The notes beneath the pieces were generated by a model that saw nothing but the letters and a program-made list of their open reading frames with translations, was not told where the DNA came from and did no database searches. A program made the translations under genes and the position numbers. Shown here one piece after another: positions 34,508-43,124 of a stretch of DNA of 64,000 bases. The DNA is taken from assembly GCA_902796805.1 (NCBI GenBank), contig CADBQG010000003.1:21067-85066 (forward strand), in the 5' to 3' direction. How positions within the stretch are numbered: the first letter of the stretch is position 1; the number at the start of each line of letters is the position of its first letter. Source of the stretch: an uncultured Bacteroidota bacterium (GTDB lineage: Bacteria; Bacteroidota; Bacteroidia; Bacteroidales; WCHB1-69).

Positions 34508-34981
34508 ATGGAAGATGTTAAGTATTACACACAGGAAGACTTGGACGCGCTTAAGGCGGAACTCAACAATTTGGAGTCTGTGGAGCGTCCGAGAATATCG
34601 CAGGCGATAGCTGACGCGCGCGACAAGGGCGACCTTTCGGAGAATGCCGAGTACGACGCCGCGAAGGAGGCCCAGGGGCTTCTTGAACTCAAAATAGCGA
34701 AATTAAGGAATCTCATCGCCAAGGCACGCGTGCTCGACGAGTCGAAGATCGACATTTCAAAGGTGCTGATATATTCAATAGTCAAGATCAAGAACCTTGC
34801 CAACAAGATGGAGATGACCTACACAATTGTGCCGGAGTCGGAATCTGACCTTAAGGGCGGCAAGATCTCTGTCTCGAGTCCTATTGCAAAAGCCTTGATC
34901 GGGAACAAGAAAGGCGACGTAGTGAGTGTTCAGGCCCCTGCGGGTGTCATGGAGTTCGAAATCCTTGATGTGTCACGTTAA
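34508..34981 (+). CDS. greA: Transcription elongation factor GreA
   Basis: A 157-residue cytosolic factor that restarts backtracked RNA polymerase by stimulating transcript cleavage. The N-terminal coiled coil includes LDALKAELNNLESVERPRISQAIADAR, then the tip motif DKGDLSENAEYDAAKEAQG with the two acidic residues. The C-terminal FKBP-like domain has YTIVPESESDLKGGKISVSSPIAKALIG and GDVVSVQAPAGVMEFEILDV. The length is normal. It lies 11 bp before the HIT gene. Confidence 0.97.
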   Translation: MEDVKYYTQEDLDALKAELNNLESVERPRISQAIADARDKGDLSENAEYDAAKEAQGLLELKIAKLRNLIAKARVLDESKIDISKVLIYSIVKIKNLANKMEMTYTIVPESESDLKGGKISVSSPIAKALIGNKKGDVVSVQAPAGVMEFEILDVSR

Positions 34982-34991
34982 TTCTGCTAAT

Positions 34992-35393
34992 ATGGAAGAA
35001 ACAATATTCACCAAGATTGTAAAAGGAGAGATTCCCTGCTATAAGGTTGCCGAAAACGACAAATTCCTGGCTTTTCTTGACATATCGCCAGTGGCTAAAG
35101 GTCATACTCTGGTAATTACAAAGATTCAGAACGACTATATTTTCGACCTTGAAGACGAACTTCTTGCCGAAATGTCGGTGTTTTCAAAGAAAGTGGCCAA
35201 GGCAATAAGGCAGGTGGTGCCGTGCAAGCGCATAGGTGTGGCTGTTATAGGACTTGACGTACCGCACAACCATATCCATCTTGTCCCGATAAACGGCGGC
35301 GGCGACCTTGACTTCACCGGTCCGCGCGTACAGTTGTCTAAAGACGAATTTGCGGCCCTTGCTGCCGATATTTCCGGTAAAATAGAGTTGTAG
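34992..35393 (+). CDS. HIT-family nucleotide hydrolase
   Basis: A 133-residue histidine-triad protein. The start is ATG 34992 (MEETIFTKIVKGEIPCYK); a longer frame back into greA is rejected. The opening is the HINT-type FxKIxxGEIPxxK, followed by FLDISPVAKGHTLVI and the histidine triad VPHNHIHLVPI. HIT proteins of this kind hydrolyse adenosine phosphoramidates or related nucleotides. The catalytic site shown is complete. It lies directly against the next gene, whose start codon follows its stop with no gap. Confidence 0.93.
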   Translation: MEETIFTKIVKGEIPCYKVAENDKFLAFLDISPVAKGHTLVITKIQNDYIFDLEDELLAEMSVFSKKVAKAIRQVVPCKRIGVAVIGLDVPHNHIHLVPINGGGDLDFTGPRVQLSKDEFAALAADISGKIEL

Positions 35394-36818
35394 TTGTTTA
35401 GAAGAGTATTTGCCATCGCTTTAGCCTGTCTCGTTTTCAGCGAGACGATTAGCGGCACAAATGTCTTTTTTGTGTCTCCCGCCGGCAACGACTCCAACGC
35501 CGGATCGATTCAGTCGCCGTTTCTCACGCTGCAGAAAGCTTTCGACATGCTTTCTCCGGGAGACACGGTTTTTCTGCGCGATGGTGTTTACAAGGCTGTG
35601 GGACATCAGTATGCCAACAATTTCATCAAAGACAAGTCGGGAACAGCCGAAAGTCCTATTGTATTGATGGCGTACAATGACGAAACGCCTGTGATTGACG
35701 GCTCGGATTTTCCATATTCGGCGACTACGGACCCGAGCATGGCCGTGATACTCATGTGGAACGTGAGCCATGTAGTAGTTGACGGGCTTGTTGTGAGGAA
35801 CGGTCCGAGAACCGGAATCCACTTCGTTGGCCAGTGCGAGGATGTTATTGTCAGAAACTGCCTTGTGGAGGACTGTCTTGGCCCTGGCATAGGAGTTGGA
35901 GGTTTCGATGCGCCATATACTCTTTGCAAAAATGTTGTGATTACCCAAAACACAGTTGTAAACTGTGCCCAGTTGTTCAGAGAAGCCGTTTCGTTGCGCT
36001 GGGTTGAGGGTTTCGAGGTTTCGCATAACCGTGTGATGAATGTGGTGAAAGAGTGTATAGATGTCAAGTCAGGGTGCTCTGACGGCAGAATCTTCAATAA
36101 CACAATAGTAGAAGGCGGTGATGTAAGCATCTATATAGACGCTGGATTTTCAAACACTTCAGTCTTGAAAAACATTCATGTGTACGACAATTCGATAGTA
36201 AACCCGCATGGCGTCGGCATTGCCATAGCTTCCGAGGAAGGAAACGAAGGGTACGGCATACATGTATATAACAACCTGATATATGATTACAACGGCGGCC
36301 AGGGTGCCGGCATCAAGATTGCAAAAAACAGCGCAAGCGGTAACGACGGCTACATACATGATGTTTTTGTGTGCAACAACACGGTGTATGGCAGGGGTCA
36401 ACAGGGTTTTTACGTAAACTTGGGTGGTGTTGCCAACATTGTTTTTCGCAACAACATATCTGTCAACAATGCCTCACAGATGGCTTTGAACACTGCTAAC
36501 GGCGTGAATCCGGATGAGGTTGTGATAGAAAACAACCTTTTTTGCGGAGCGGTGTCGTACATAGGCCTGAACGCTGTTGTAGTTGAGGATGTCGGCGTTG
36601 TCTTCGAGAACGCCGGGGCAGGAGATTTCCACTTGAGGGAGAACTCCCCCGCCATAGACGCTGGCACGTCAGCAACCGCACCGGAAACCGACGCCGAAGG
36701 AAGAATGCGCCCTTTTGGCGACGGCTATGACATTGGCTGCTACGAGTTTGTGACGGCATCCCCGTTGAGGAGCGGGTTGCGCGCACGCACGCTCAAGAAC
36801 GTGCGCATGAAGTTTTAG
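35394..36818 (+). CDS. Exported right-handed beta-helix protein
   Basis: A 474-residue protein. The only workable start is TTG at 35394, immediately after the HIT stop, giving the signal peptide MFRRVFAIALACLVFSETISG. The opening of the mature part (VFFVSPAGNDSNAGSIQSPFLTLQKAFDMLSPGDTV) is the DUF1565/pectate-lyase-like start. Residues ~110-390 are beta-helix coils with runs of V/I and Asn (VIVRNCLVEDC, VVITQNTVVNC, VHVYDNSIVNP). It ends with a SPAIDAGTSATAPETDAEGR ... DIGCYEF closure typical of these proteins. No clear catalytic set or T9SS sorting domain is seen. It is probably a periplasmic or surface polysaccharide-binding or -cleaving protein. Confidence 0.8.
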   Translation: MFRRVFAIALACLVFSETISGTNVFFVSPAGNDSNAGSIQSPFLTLQKAFDMLSPGDTVFLRDGVYKAVGHQYANNFIKDKSGTAESPIVLMAYNDETPVIDGSDFPYSATTDPSMAVILMWNVSHVVVDGLVVRNGPRTGIHFVGQCEDVIVRNCLVEDCLGPGIGVGGFDAPYTLCKNVVITQNTVVNCAQLFREAVSLRWVEGFEVSHNRVMNVVKECIDVKSGCSDGRIFNNTIVEGGDVSIYIDAGFSNTSVLKNIHVYDNSIVNPHGVGIAIASEEGNEGYGIHVYNNLIYDYNGGQGAGIKIAKNSASGNDGYIHDVFVCNNTVYGRGQQGFYVNLGGVANIVFRNNISVNNASQMALNTANGVNPDEVVIENNLFCGAVSYIGLNAVVVEDVGVVFENAGAGDFHLRENSPAIDAGTSATAPETDAEGRMRPFGDGYDIGCYEFVTASPLRSGLRARTLKNVRMKF

Positions 36819-36848
36819 CAGTGCTGAATGTTCTATGGGTGGCGGGGA

Positions 36849-38018
36849 TTATCTGTCCACCACCTTCTTCATCAGGTCTTCAAGAATCTGTGTGGCGTTT
36901 GTCCAGTCGTACTTGTTGTGTACGAAAGCGTTGCCGTTTTGCGAAATTTCTTGATAGAATTTTTCATCGGAGAGAAGTCTGTCAATGGCTTCCACGTACT
37001 GCAGTGTCGTGTGGCATTGCAGCACTTCGCCGGGACTGGCATCGAGCGGTTTTGCGGCGAGCGGCGATGTTACGCAGGGAAGTTTCATTGACATGGCCTC
37101 CAGAAGTTTGTTCTGCAGGCCGGTGCCGAGTCGCATGGGAGCTACAAAAACGCGGCATTTTGCGTAGCAGTCTGACATTGACGGCACCCATCCGGTTACA
37201 GTAACATTCTCGTTCTGCAGTGCGCGCACCTTCTGAGCCGGATCCGCCCCGGCAATCATAACCTTTATGTCGGGGCGCTTTTTCTTCAGTTCCGGAAGAA
37301 TGCTTTTGCAGAGATAGACGGCGGCATCGACGTTGGGGGCGTAGTTCATGTTTCCGGAAAAGATTATGTCGTGGGTTTTAGTGGAGTCTGCGACGGCAAA
37401 TTTCGAGAAGTCGACACCGTTGGGGACAACCTTGATCTCGTGGTTCATAGGGTGCTTGATTAAGCGGCTGTCAACTTCTGAAATCATGGTCTTTGCGTCG
37501 AAGTCGTCGAAAATGTCAACCTCGTATTTGGCAATTCTGCGGGACTCCATTCTCATAATCTGTTTCACCGGGAAGAAAGCCCTTTCGGCGCGCCGTTCAA
37601 GCCCCATGGAGAAGGCGTCCTGATAGTCAAGGATTTTGCTTGTCTTGCAGTTTCTCACGTATTCGGCCATTCTGAAAAGCTGGCAGTATATCACATCCGG
37701 CTGTACAGAGGCGATGATTCTCTCCAACCTCTTGCGGTTCCTGTTGCTGTAGAAATAGCCGCATTGAATCGGTATCCCCTTGAGCAAGGCCCTGAGCATG
37801 TTCAGGGCGCTGCGAAAGCGGCTTTGTTTCAGGAAAAGAATCTTCCGGCAATATGGCGAGAGCTCCGGAAAGGCGTTTTCCGGGATTTTGCCATGGTAGA
37901 GCGCGGCTATGTACACGTCGTGCGACTTCGAGAGCTCGCGGATTTGGTAGTAGGCCCTCAACTTGTCGCCCTTTTCCAAGGGGTACGGTATTCGCGACAG
38001 AACCACAAGAATCTTCAT
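36849..38018 (-). CDS. Glycosyltransferase, GT4 family
   Basis: A 389-residue GT-B fold enzyme. The N-terminal domain has VLSRIPYPLEKGDKLRAYYQIREL (acceptor side). The linker holds KVVPNGVDFSKF, and the C-terminal domain has IIFSGNMNYAPNVDAA, VMIAGADP, VTVTGWVPSM and the donor motif APMRLGTGLQNKLLEAMSM (the GT4 E-x7-E region). It transfers a sugar from a nucleotide donor, presumably to a surface glycan; donor and acceptor cannot be read. It has its own promoter at 38041-38048, just downstream of the acyltransferase stop, and converges on the beta-helix gene. Confidence 0.9.
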   Translation of the reverse strand: MKILVVLSRIPYPLEKGDKLRAYYQIRELSKSHDVYIAALYHGKIPENAFPELSPYCRKILFLKQSRFRSALNMLRALLKGIPIQCGYFYSNRNRKRLERIIASVQPDVIYCQLFRMAEYVRNCKTSKILDYQDAFSMGLERRAERAFFPVKQIMRMESRRIAKYEVDIFDDFDAKTMISEVDSRLIKHPMNHEIKVVPNGVDFSKFAVADSTKTHDIIFSGNMNYAPNVDAAVYLCKSILPELKKKRPDIKVMIAGADPAQKVRALQNENVTVTGWVPSMSDCYAKCRVFVAPMRLGTGLQNKLLEAMSMKLPCVTSPLAAKPLDASPGEVLQCHTTLQYVEAIDRLLSDEKFYQEISQNGNAFVHNKYDWTNATQILEDLMKKVVDR

Positions 38019-38040
38019 GTTTGTAAAAGCAAAAAGTCTG

Positions 38041-38048
38041 CAAAGATA
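38041..38048 (-). promoter_or_regulatory. -7 box (TATCTTTG) for the glycosyltransferase gene
   Basis: A minus-strand exact TAnnTTTG, 22 bp before the ATG at 38018 and one base past the stop of the upstream acyltransferase gene. Confidence 0.65.
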
Positions 38049-38049
38049 A

Positions 38050-38637
38050 TCATTTCATGTCAAACCATTCGGGATGGGCGTGGGGTTTGTCCTCAAGATT
38101 GAAACGCCCTTTTTTGTATCCCTGAAGGCCGTTGTATTGCGAAAGTATGTATTCCATGTCTTTCTCATAGTCGCCGGTGGGTTCAAAAATCGACATTATT
38201 CCGCATGTTCTTGTTTTGTAGTCGATGTATCCCAGGCTGATTGGCACGCCGGCCTCCATGGCAATCTGGTAGAATCCACGTTTCCATTTGTCGGTGCGCT
38301 TGCGCGTCCCTTCCGGACAGATAATGAGAGTGATTCTGTCGCTCTTCTTGATTATGCTGGCCGCGTAGGAGGTGAAGTTGCGGATGTGCTTGCGGTCAAC
38401 CGGGATGCCGCCGAGTTTCTTCAGTATGATGTTGAGCGGAAAGACAAAGAACTCCTTCTTGATGATGGTGGAGGCGTGCAGGTCATAGTGTTTCATGGCC
38501 GAGAGGCCGATAATGAAGTCCATCATTGAGGTGTGCGGTGCCATCATGAGCACGCTTTTCCTCACGGTTCCGCCGGGTTTCGGGTAAGGTATGGGCTTCA
38601 CCCTGTAAATGTATTTGAACAAGAAATCACTTATCAT
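38050..38637 (-). CDS. Lysophospholipid-type acyltransferase (PlsC family)
   Basis: A 195-residue acyltransferase. The HX4D motif is in APHTSMMDFIIG, the substrate site in GGIPVDRK and the ICPEGTRKRTDKWKRGFY motif follows; this is the order expected for PlsC. The length is short and there is no clear N-terminal membrane helix. It probably acylates lysophosphatidate or a lipid precursor at the inner membrane. The start overlaps the LD-carboxypeptidase stop by 4 bp. It is the last gene of the dnaG-led run. Confidence 0.88.
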   Translation of the reverse strand: MISDFLFKYIYRVKPIPYPKPGGTVRKSVLMMAPHTSMMDFIIGLSAMKHYDLHASTIIKKEFFVFPLNIILKKLGGIPVDRKHIRNFTSYAASIIKKSDRITLIICPEGTRKRTDKWKRGFYQIAMEAGVPISLGYIDYKTRTCGIMSIFEPTGDYEKDMEYILSQYNGLQGYKKGRFNLEDKPHAHPEWFDMK

Positions 38638-39545
38638 ATCGTGCGGTTGCTTATTTTGAAAACATTGTCATGAACGGAACCCTCGGTGAGGCATCCGAGG
38701 CGGAAGGCGCGGTTGTCGGCGAGATGCCCTGCCGGTATGTTGAAAATCACGGGATACCCGTATTCAGAGCAGTGTTCGAGTATAATCTCCTCGGCGGTCT
38801 TCCCGAAAGGTATCGTATTGTCGTGCATGTTGTTCAGATGTCCTACAAGGAGTGCTTTAAGGTTTTTTAACTTTCCGTTTCTTTTTATGTTTAGCATCAT
38901 TCTGTCAATGTGGTAGAGATATTCGTCGAGGTCTTCCAAAAGAAGCACTTTGTTGTCGGTCATGATGTCGGATGGAGAGCCTATAAGTGAGTGTATCACC
39001 GAGATGTTGCCGCCGGTAATAGTGCCGGAGAAGTCGCCCAACCTCGACAGTTTGTGAGGTAAAATGTTATATGAGAGTTCTTTGCCGGTGAGTGCGTCAA
39101 GCAGCGAGTTGCAAGTTTGGGAAGATGCTTCATCTCCGGTGACGTTTATGGGCATTGTGCAGTGAATGGTTGCGATGCCGAGGTTCTGCTGCACGTGGTT
39201 GTGGAACACGGTGATGTCGCTGTATCCGCATATCCATTTGGGATTTTCTGCAAATTTTGAGAAATCCAGTCTGTCGATGATCCTTGCTGATCCATAACCG
39301 CCTCTAACGCACCAAATTGCCTGAATGTCGGCATTGTCGAGCAAATACTGGAAGTAAGTTGCCCTCAAGGAGTCGCTGCCCGCGAACTGGTTTTCTGTGG
39401 CGAAGAGCCTCTCGTCATAAAAAACGTTAAAACCGCATTTTTGCAGCCATCTTTCCGCGCAGTTTATTTCTGCGGGCGATATGCTGCGCGCGGGAGCCGC
39501 CAGTGCCACAGTGTCGTTTTCTTTCAGGTATCGCGGAGTCTTCAT
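38634..39545 (-). CDS. LD-carboxypeptidase (peptidase S66)
   Basis: A 303-residue enzyme that removes the terminal D-alanine from tetrapeptide murein fragments in peptidoglycan recycling. Signatures are ALAAPARSISPAEI at the N-terminus, the WCVRGGYGSARIID stretch, the nucleophile serine in CGYSDITVFHN, the acidic residue in LLLEDLDEYLYH and the histidine in IPAGHLADN; together these supply the Ser-Glu-His set. No signal peptide is seen, so it is cytosolic. It overlaps its neighbours on both sides by 4 bp. Confidence 0.9.
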   Translation of the reverse strand: MKTPRYLKENDTVALAAPARSISPAEINCAERWLQKCGFNVFYDERLFATENQFAGSDSLRATYFQYLLDNADIQAIWCVRGGYGSARIIDRLDFSKFAENPKWICGYSDITVFHNHVQQNLGIATIHCTMPINVTGDEASSQTCNSLLDALTGKELSYNILPHKLSRLGDFSGTITGGNISVIHSLIGSPSDIMTDNKVLLLEDLDEYLYHIDRMMLNIKRNGKLKNLKALLVGHLNNMHDNTIPFGKTAEEIILEHCSEYGYPVIFNIPAGHLADNRAFRLGCLTEGSVHDNVFKISNRTI

Positions 39546-40408
39546 AGCACTATGTTGTTGGCGGCGAGGAACTCGAGGGTTGTCTCCATCAGGAGTTCCC
39601 TGTCGCGGGCGTTGTTGTAGAATCTCTTTTTGTGTGGCACCACCTCTCCTTTCTTGATTATCTTGCCGGTGACACCGGTGAATTTCGGGTCTGTGGCGGC
39701 TGCAATCATCGAGGCGGCGCCCTGTTCAGGCGTGTTGATCAGCGGTCTGAAGAAAATGTCGCACAGTTTGTCGGCAACCCTGTTGTCGAGCCTGATGATG
39801 TTTGTGCTGACGATGTCAGGGTCCGCCGCATTGAATGTTATACCCCTCTCTTTCCATTTTTCGGAGGCGTCGAGCATGAAGTAGTAGAGAGCGAGTTTCG
39901 AGTTGCCGTATGACAGGAAGCGGTTGTAGTTCAGTTTAGTTTTCGGTTTCAGGAAGTCAGGTCTTATCCTGCCCAGCACGTAGGCTATGGATATCATGCT
40001 GACGATGCGTGTGCCATCTCCCATAATGGGCAGAAGGAGGTTTGTGAGGGTGAAGTGCCCGAGGTAGTTCACCGCCACGGTGTATTCCACGTTGTCGGCA
40101 CTGGTTCTGCATTTGCTCGAGAGCACGCCGGCATTGTTGAGCAGAACCTTCAGCGAGCCGTGCCTCGACTTGACCTCGTCGCAGAAGTCCACCACCGACT
40201 TGAGGTCGGCGAGGTCAACTTGCATGAGGTGCAGTGTGCCGCCGGTCTCTTCCTGTATTCTGTCGCGCAAGGGGCGCGCCGCCTCAATGTCGTAGCAGGC
40301 CATGATCACCTCATAGCCCTTTCCGGCAAGGGCGCGGGTGTGAACCTGTCCCATGCCTCCGTCGGCGCCTGTTATGATGGCCAGGCCTTTGCCGTCTGTG
40401 CCGCCCAT
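39542..40408 (-). CDS. Short-chain dehydrogenase (protochlorophyllide reductase/WW-domain oxidoreductase-like)
   Basis: A 288-residue SDR with the cofactor motif TGADGGMGQVHTRALAGKG, LLNNAGVLSS, ISIAYV and the catalytic YGNSKLALYYFM. The family form with AADPDIVSTNI and a C-terminal PLINTPEQGAASMIAAATD matches long SDRs related to retinol dehydrogenases. The substrate is unknown. The stop overlaps the next gene by ATGA-type overlap, and the start is 3 bp from the small lipoprotein stop. It is unrelated in detail to the SDR at 9619-10398. Confidence 0.87.
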   Translation of the reverse strand: MGGTDGKGLAIITGADGGMGQVHTRALAGKGYEVIMACYDIEAARPLRDRIQEETGGTLHLMQVDLADLKSVVDFCDEVKSRHGSLKVLLNNAGVLSSKCRTSADNVEYTVAVNYLGHFTLTNLLLPIMGDGTRIVSMISIAYVLGRIRPDFLKPKTKLNYNRFLSYGNSKLALYYFMLDASEKWKERGITFNAADPDIVSTNIIRLDNRVADKLCDIFFRPLINTPEQGAASMIAAATDPKFTGVTGKIIKKGEVVPHKKRFYNNARDRELLMETTLEFLAANNIVL

Positions 40409-40411
40409 CGC

Positions 40412-40666
40412 CTACTCCTCTTCGCAGAGCAAAGTGTGTGTTATAGTCCTTGCGGAGTCAATCAGCATGGTCTCCTCCTTGTTGAAATCCTCGCACTTGT
40501 GGCGGGTGCTGTTGCTTACGGTGTCGATAGTAACCTGGATTAGCGAGTCGTTCGCGGTAATCACGTTCTTTGAATAGCATTTGCAGTCTTTCATTCCGCA
40601 ACTTGCGAGAGTAAGTGCGAAAATGGTGAAAATTGACAGTTTTGCGGTGAAATTCTTCATGTCCAT
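40412..40666 (-). CDS. Small predicted lipoprotein
   Basis: An 84-residue protein. The N-terminus MDMKNFTAKLSIFTIFALTLASC is a lipoprotein signal with lipobox TLASC (a start at the second Met, MKNF, is equally good). The mature part is ~60 residues with cysteines in GMKDCKCYS, KCEDF and LLCEEE, and many Thr/Asp. No domain is recognised. It sits between sufE (5 bp) and the SDR gene (3 bp) in a tight operon, which argues it is real. Confidence 0.7.
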   Translation of the reverse strand: MDMKNFTAKLSIFTIFALTLASCGMKDCKCYSKNVITANDSLIQVTIDTVSNSTRHKCEDFNKEETMLIDSARTITHTLLCEEE

Positions 40667-40671
40667 AGTTG

Positions 40672-41106
40672 TTATTTGTTGTCTGTTTTTGAAAAAGCAA
40701 GGGCGTAGAGCTTTATTTGTTTCATCATGGAGGCAAGTCCGTTTGAGCGGGTGGGGGAGAGGTGTTCCTTGAGACCGATCTTGTCGATGTATGACAGGTC
40801 GTTGTCGAGGATTTCCTGGGGTGTGTGGCCGGAAAGAACCCTTATGAGCAGGTTCACGATGCCCTTTGTTATGATGGCGTCGCTGTCGGCGGTGAAGTAT
40901 AGTTTGCCGCCGGAAAACTCAGGATGCAGCCACACTTGCGACTGGCAGCCGCTTATCAGGAACTGTTCTGTCTTGAACTGTGGGTCGATTTTTGGGAGTT
41001 CCTTGCCGATTTCTATGATGTAGTTGTATTTGTCCATCCAATCGTCAAACAATTCAAATTCGCTTATCAAGGCTTCTTCTGCCTCTTTCATCGTATTCAT
41101 AATCAA
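40672..41106 (-). CDS. sufE: SufE-type sulfur acceptor
   Basis: A 144-residue protein that accepts persulfide sulfur from SufS. It has the conserved LISGCQSQVWLHPE with the active cysteine, then LYFTADSDAIITKGIVNLLIRVLSG and IGLKEHLSPTRSNGLASM, the standard SufE sequence order. The partner desulfurase gene is at 8420-9622, far away. The gene has alternative starts two Met codons apart (MIMNTM). It lies 25 bp after cvpA in the dnaG-led run. Confidence 0.94.
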   Translation of the reverse strand: MIMNTMKEAEEALISEFELFDDWMDKYNYIIEIGKELPKIDPQFKTEQFLISGCQSQVWLHPEFSGGKLYFTADSDAIITKGIVNLLIRVLSGHTPQEILDNDLSYIDKIGLKEHLSPTRSNGLASMMKQIKLYALAFSKTDNK

Positions 41107-41131
41107 TTGCTTATTTTTAATTGTGAAAAAA

Positions 41132-41602
41132 TCAAGGTTGTTCTTTTTTCCAAGTAGTGATGAACGACATTACTGGAGAAATAGTGCGGTAAGCCACAGA
41201 ATTTTCTTTAGTCTCTTTCTTTATTACTGTGCAGTTGCTGTCAACGGTGTCGATGAAATAGAACAGGGCTGCAAAAACGACCACAACTTTGGCGACACCG
41301 AATATTACGCCGAGGGCTTTGTCGATGAATTCGGAGAATATGGGCTTGAGCATTCTTTTGAGTACACCTCCGAGAAGGTTCACGAGCAGGAGTATCACTA
41401 TGAAGCAGAGCAGGAAAGAGATGGGTTTTGCCATGATTTTGCCTGTAATCCATGTTACCACAAGGTCGGAGAACTTGAAAGAGACGAACAGGCCGAGGAA
41501 GATGGCGCAGAGGGAGATAACCTCCTGAAGGAAGCCGTTCTTAAGTCCTTTGTATGCGAACCAGCAGGCCGGTATGAGAACGATGATGTCAATCCAGTTC
41601 AT
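41132..41602 (-). CDS. cvpA: CvpA-family membrane protein
   Basis: A 156-residue protein with four hydrophobic segments: WIDIIVLIPACWFAYKGLKNG, VISLCAIFLGLFVSF, ISFLLCFIVILLLVNLLGG and LGVIFGVAKVVVVFAALFYFI. The opening and the FKNGF/LKNGFLQEV pattern match CvpA (colicin V production) proteins, which affect envelope integrity and, in E. coli, curb purF-linked phenotypes. It lies 3 bp after mlaF. Confidence 0.85.
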   Translation of the reverse strand: MNWIDIIVLIPACWFAYKGLKNGFLQEVISLCAIFLGLFVSFKFSDLVVTWITGKIMAKPISFLLCFIVILLLVNLLGGVLKRMLKPIFSEFIDKALGVIFGVAKVVVVFAALFYFIDTVDSNCTVIKKETKENSVAYRTISPVMSFITTWKKEQP

Positions 41603-41605
41603 GAT

Positions 41606-42352
41606 TTATTTTTTAAGGCGTTGTACAAGAGGCTGGGCGAAGATGAAGTCGTTGAGCACGGGGTTGTCGGAGGCAAGCACATTGCTGCTGTTGCCGGTCC
41701 ATTCCAGGCGGCCCTGGTAGATGAAGGAGATGGTTTCGCCGATGGTTATTATTGAGTTCATGTCGTGAGTGTTCACTACGGTGGTGGTGTTGAAGTCGTG
41801 GGTTATCTTGGTGATGAGTTCGTCGATGAGGAGCGAGGTTTTGGGGTCGAGGCCGGAGTTGGGCTCGTCGAAGAAGAGGTATTTGGGGTTGCAGGCGAGT
41901 GCGCGGGCAATGGCGGCGCGCTTTTTCATTCCGCCGCTAAGTTCGGCCGGGTAAAGCCTGTTGATGTTCTGCAGGTCGACGCATTCCAGGCAGAAGTCCA
42001 CCCTGTCCCTTTTCTCCCCTTCGCCCTGCTGCGTGAACATGTCGAGGGGGAACGCCACGTTTTCCTCGATGGTCATGGAGTCGAAGAGAGCCGAGCCCTG
42101 GAACACCATCCCCATCTCGGCACGGAGATGCTGTTTCTCGCCGTCGGGCATGTTGTGGAACTCGCGCCCGCTGTACAGCACCTTTCCCTCTTCTGGCGCG
42201 TGCAGGCCCACTAAACACTTCATCAGCACTGTTTTTCCGGAACCCGAGCGTCCAATGATAAGGTTGACTTTACCCTCCTCAAAATTTGTGTTTATGCTGT
42301 GAAGGACTTGCTTTTCGCCGAAATATTTTGAAACATCGCAAACTTCTATCAT
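41606..42352 (-). CDS. mlaF: ABC transporter ATPase, MlaF-type
   Basis: A 248-residue ABC ATPase. Walker A is GRSGSGKTVLMKCL, followed by a Q-loop region, the signature LSGGMKKRAAIARALA, Walker B YLFFDEPNSGLDP and the H-loop NTHDMNS. With the adjacent MlaE permease (4 bp) it forms the inner-membrane core of a retrograde phospholipid transporter that keeps outer-membrane asymmetry. The substrate-binding MlaD and the small MlaB are not encoded next to it. A different lipid substrate is possible. Confidence 0.92.
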   Translation of the reverse strand: MIEVCDVSKYFGEKQVLHSINTNFEEGKVNLIIGRSGSGKTVLMKCLVGLHAPEEGKVLYSGREFHNMPDGEKQHLRAEMGMVFQGSALFDSMTIEENVAFPLDMFTQQGEGEKRDRVDFCLECVDLQNINRLYPAELSGGMKKRAAIARALACNPKYLFFDEPNSGLDPKTSLLIDELITKITHDFNTTTVVNTHDMNSIITIGETISFIYQGRLEWTGNSSNVLASDNPVLNDFIFAQPLVQRLKK

Positions 42353-42356
42353 CTTG

Positions 42357-43100
42357 TCAGAGCATTAGGTTAGTGATAACAACGTTGAGTATCAATATGA
42401 TGAAACTTGATACAATAATACCTTGGGTGCTCGCCTTTCCCAGTTCCAGGGCGCCGCCCTCAATCTTGTACCCGTAGAACGACGACACCGTCGACATCAC
42501 GAAGGCGAAGATCGTGGTTTTGGTGACTGCGTAGATGACGTCGTAGACCCGGAAGCAGTACGTGAGGCCGTCGATGTAGTTGTAGGTGGACACGCAGTCG
42601 GTGATCCAAACGGTGAGGAAACCTCCCACCAGCGCGAAGGCGATGCTGAAGATGCAAAGCACGGGGTTGACAATCACGGAGGCAGAAACCTTCGGAAGCA
42701 CGAGGTACGAAGCCGGGTTTATGCCCATGACTTCCAGTGCGTCGATTTGCTCGGTAACGCGCATGCTTCCAATCTCGGCGGTGATGCGCGAACCGATGTT
42801 GCCCACAAGCAGCAGGCTGAGGATTGTGGGGCAGAGCTCCATCACTATTGAGGTTCTTGCAGTGAAGCCCACCGTCCATGAGGGAATCCAACTGCTCTCT
42901 ATCTGGAGGGCGGTCTGGAGCGTTATAACACTTCCCATGGCAACTGACACTATGCTGACAATCAGCATTGAGCCTATGCCCATTGTGTCCATCTCGAAAA
43001 CCAGCTTCTTGAAAAACACAGACCATTTTGCTGGTTTTGAGAAAACCTTCTTCAGGAAGATGAAATAATCCCCTATGGTTACTAATCCTTTGAAGAGCAT
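42357..43100 (-). CDS. mlaE: MlaE-family lipid transporter permease
   Basis: A 247-residue inner-membrane protein. MlaE/DUF140 features are GIGSMLIVSIVSVAMGSVITLQTALQIES, IVMELCPTILSLLLVGNIGSRITAEIGSMRVTEQIDALEVMGINP and YLVLPKVSASVIVNPVLCIFSI, with about five membrane spans. It is the permease half of the MlaEF pair, 4 bp from mlaF. Confidence 0.93.
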   Translation of the reverse strand: MLFKGLVTIGDYFIFLKKVFSKPAKWSVFFKKLVFEMDTMGIGSMLIVSIVSVAMGSVITLQTALQIESSWIPSWTVGFTARTSIVMELCPTILSLLLVGNIGSRITAEIGSMRVTEQIDALEVMGINPASYLVLPKVSASVIVNPVLCIFSIAFALVGGFLTVWITDCVSTYNYIDGLTYCFRVYDVIYAVTKTTIFAFVMSTVSSFYGYKIEGGALELGKASTQGIIVSSFIILILNVVITNLML

Positions 43101-43124
43101 TGTGGCGGTTTTTGTGATGAGGTG

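Noticed and set aside
36838-36864. Hairpin GGTGG/CCACC between the beta-helix and glycosyltransferase genes
   Set aside because: Short stem, large loop, no T-run, and it overlaps the glycosyltransferase coding end.
41024-41755. A 243-codon plus-strand frame over cvpA, sufE and mlaF
   Set aside because: Overlaps three supported genes of a tight operon; acidic Glu/Tyr-rich product without a domain.
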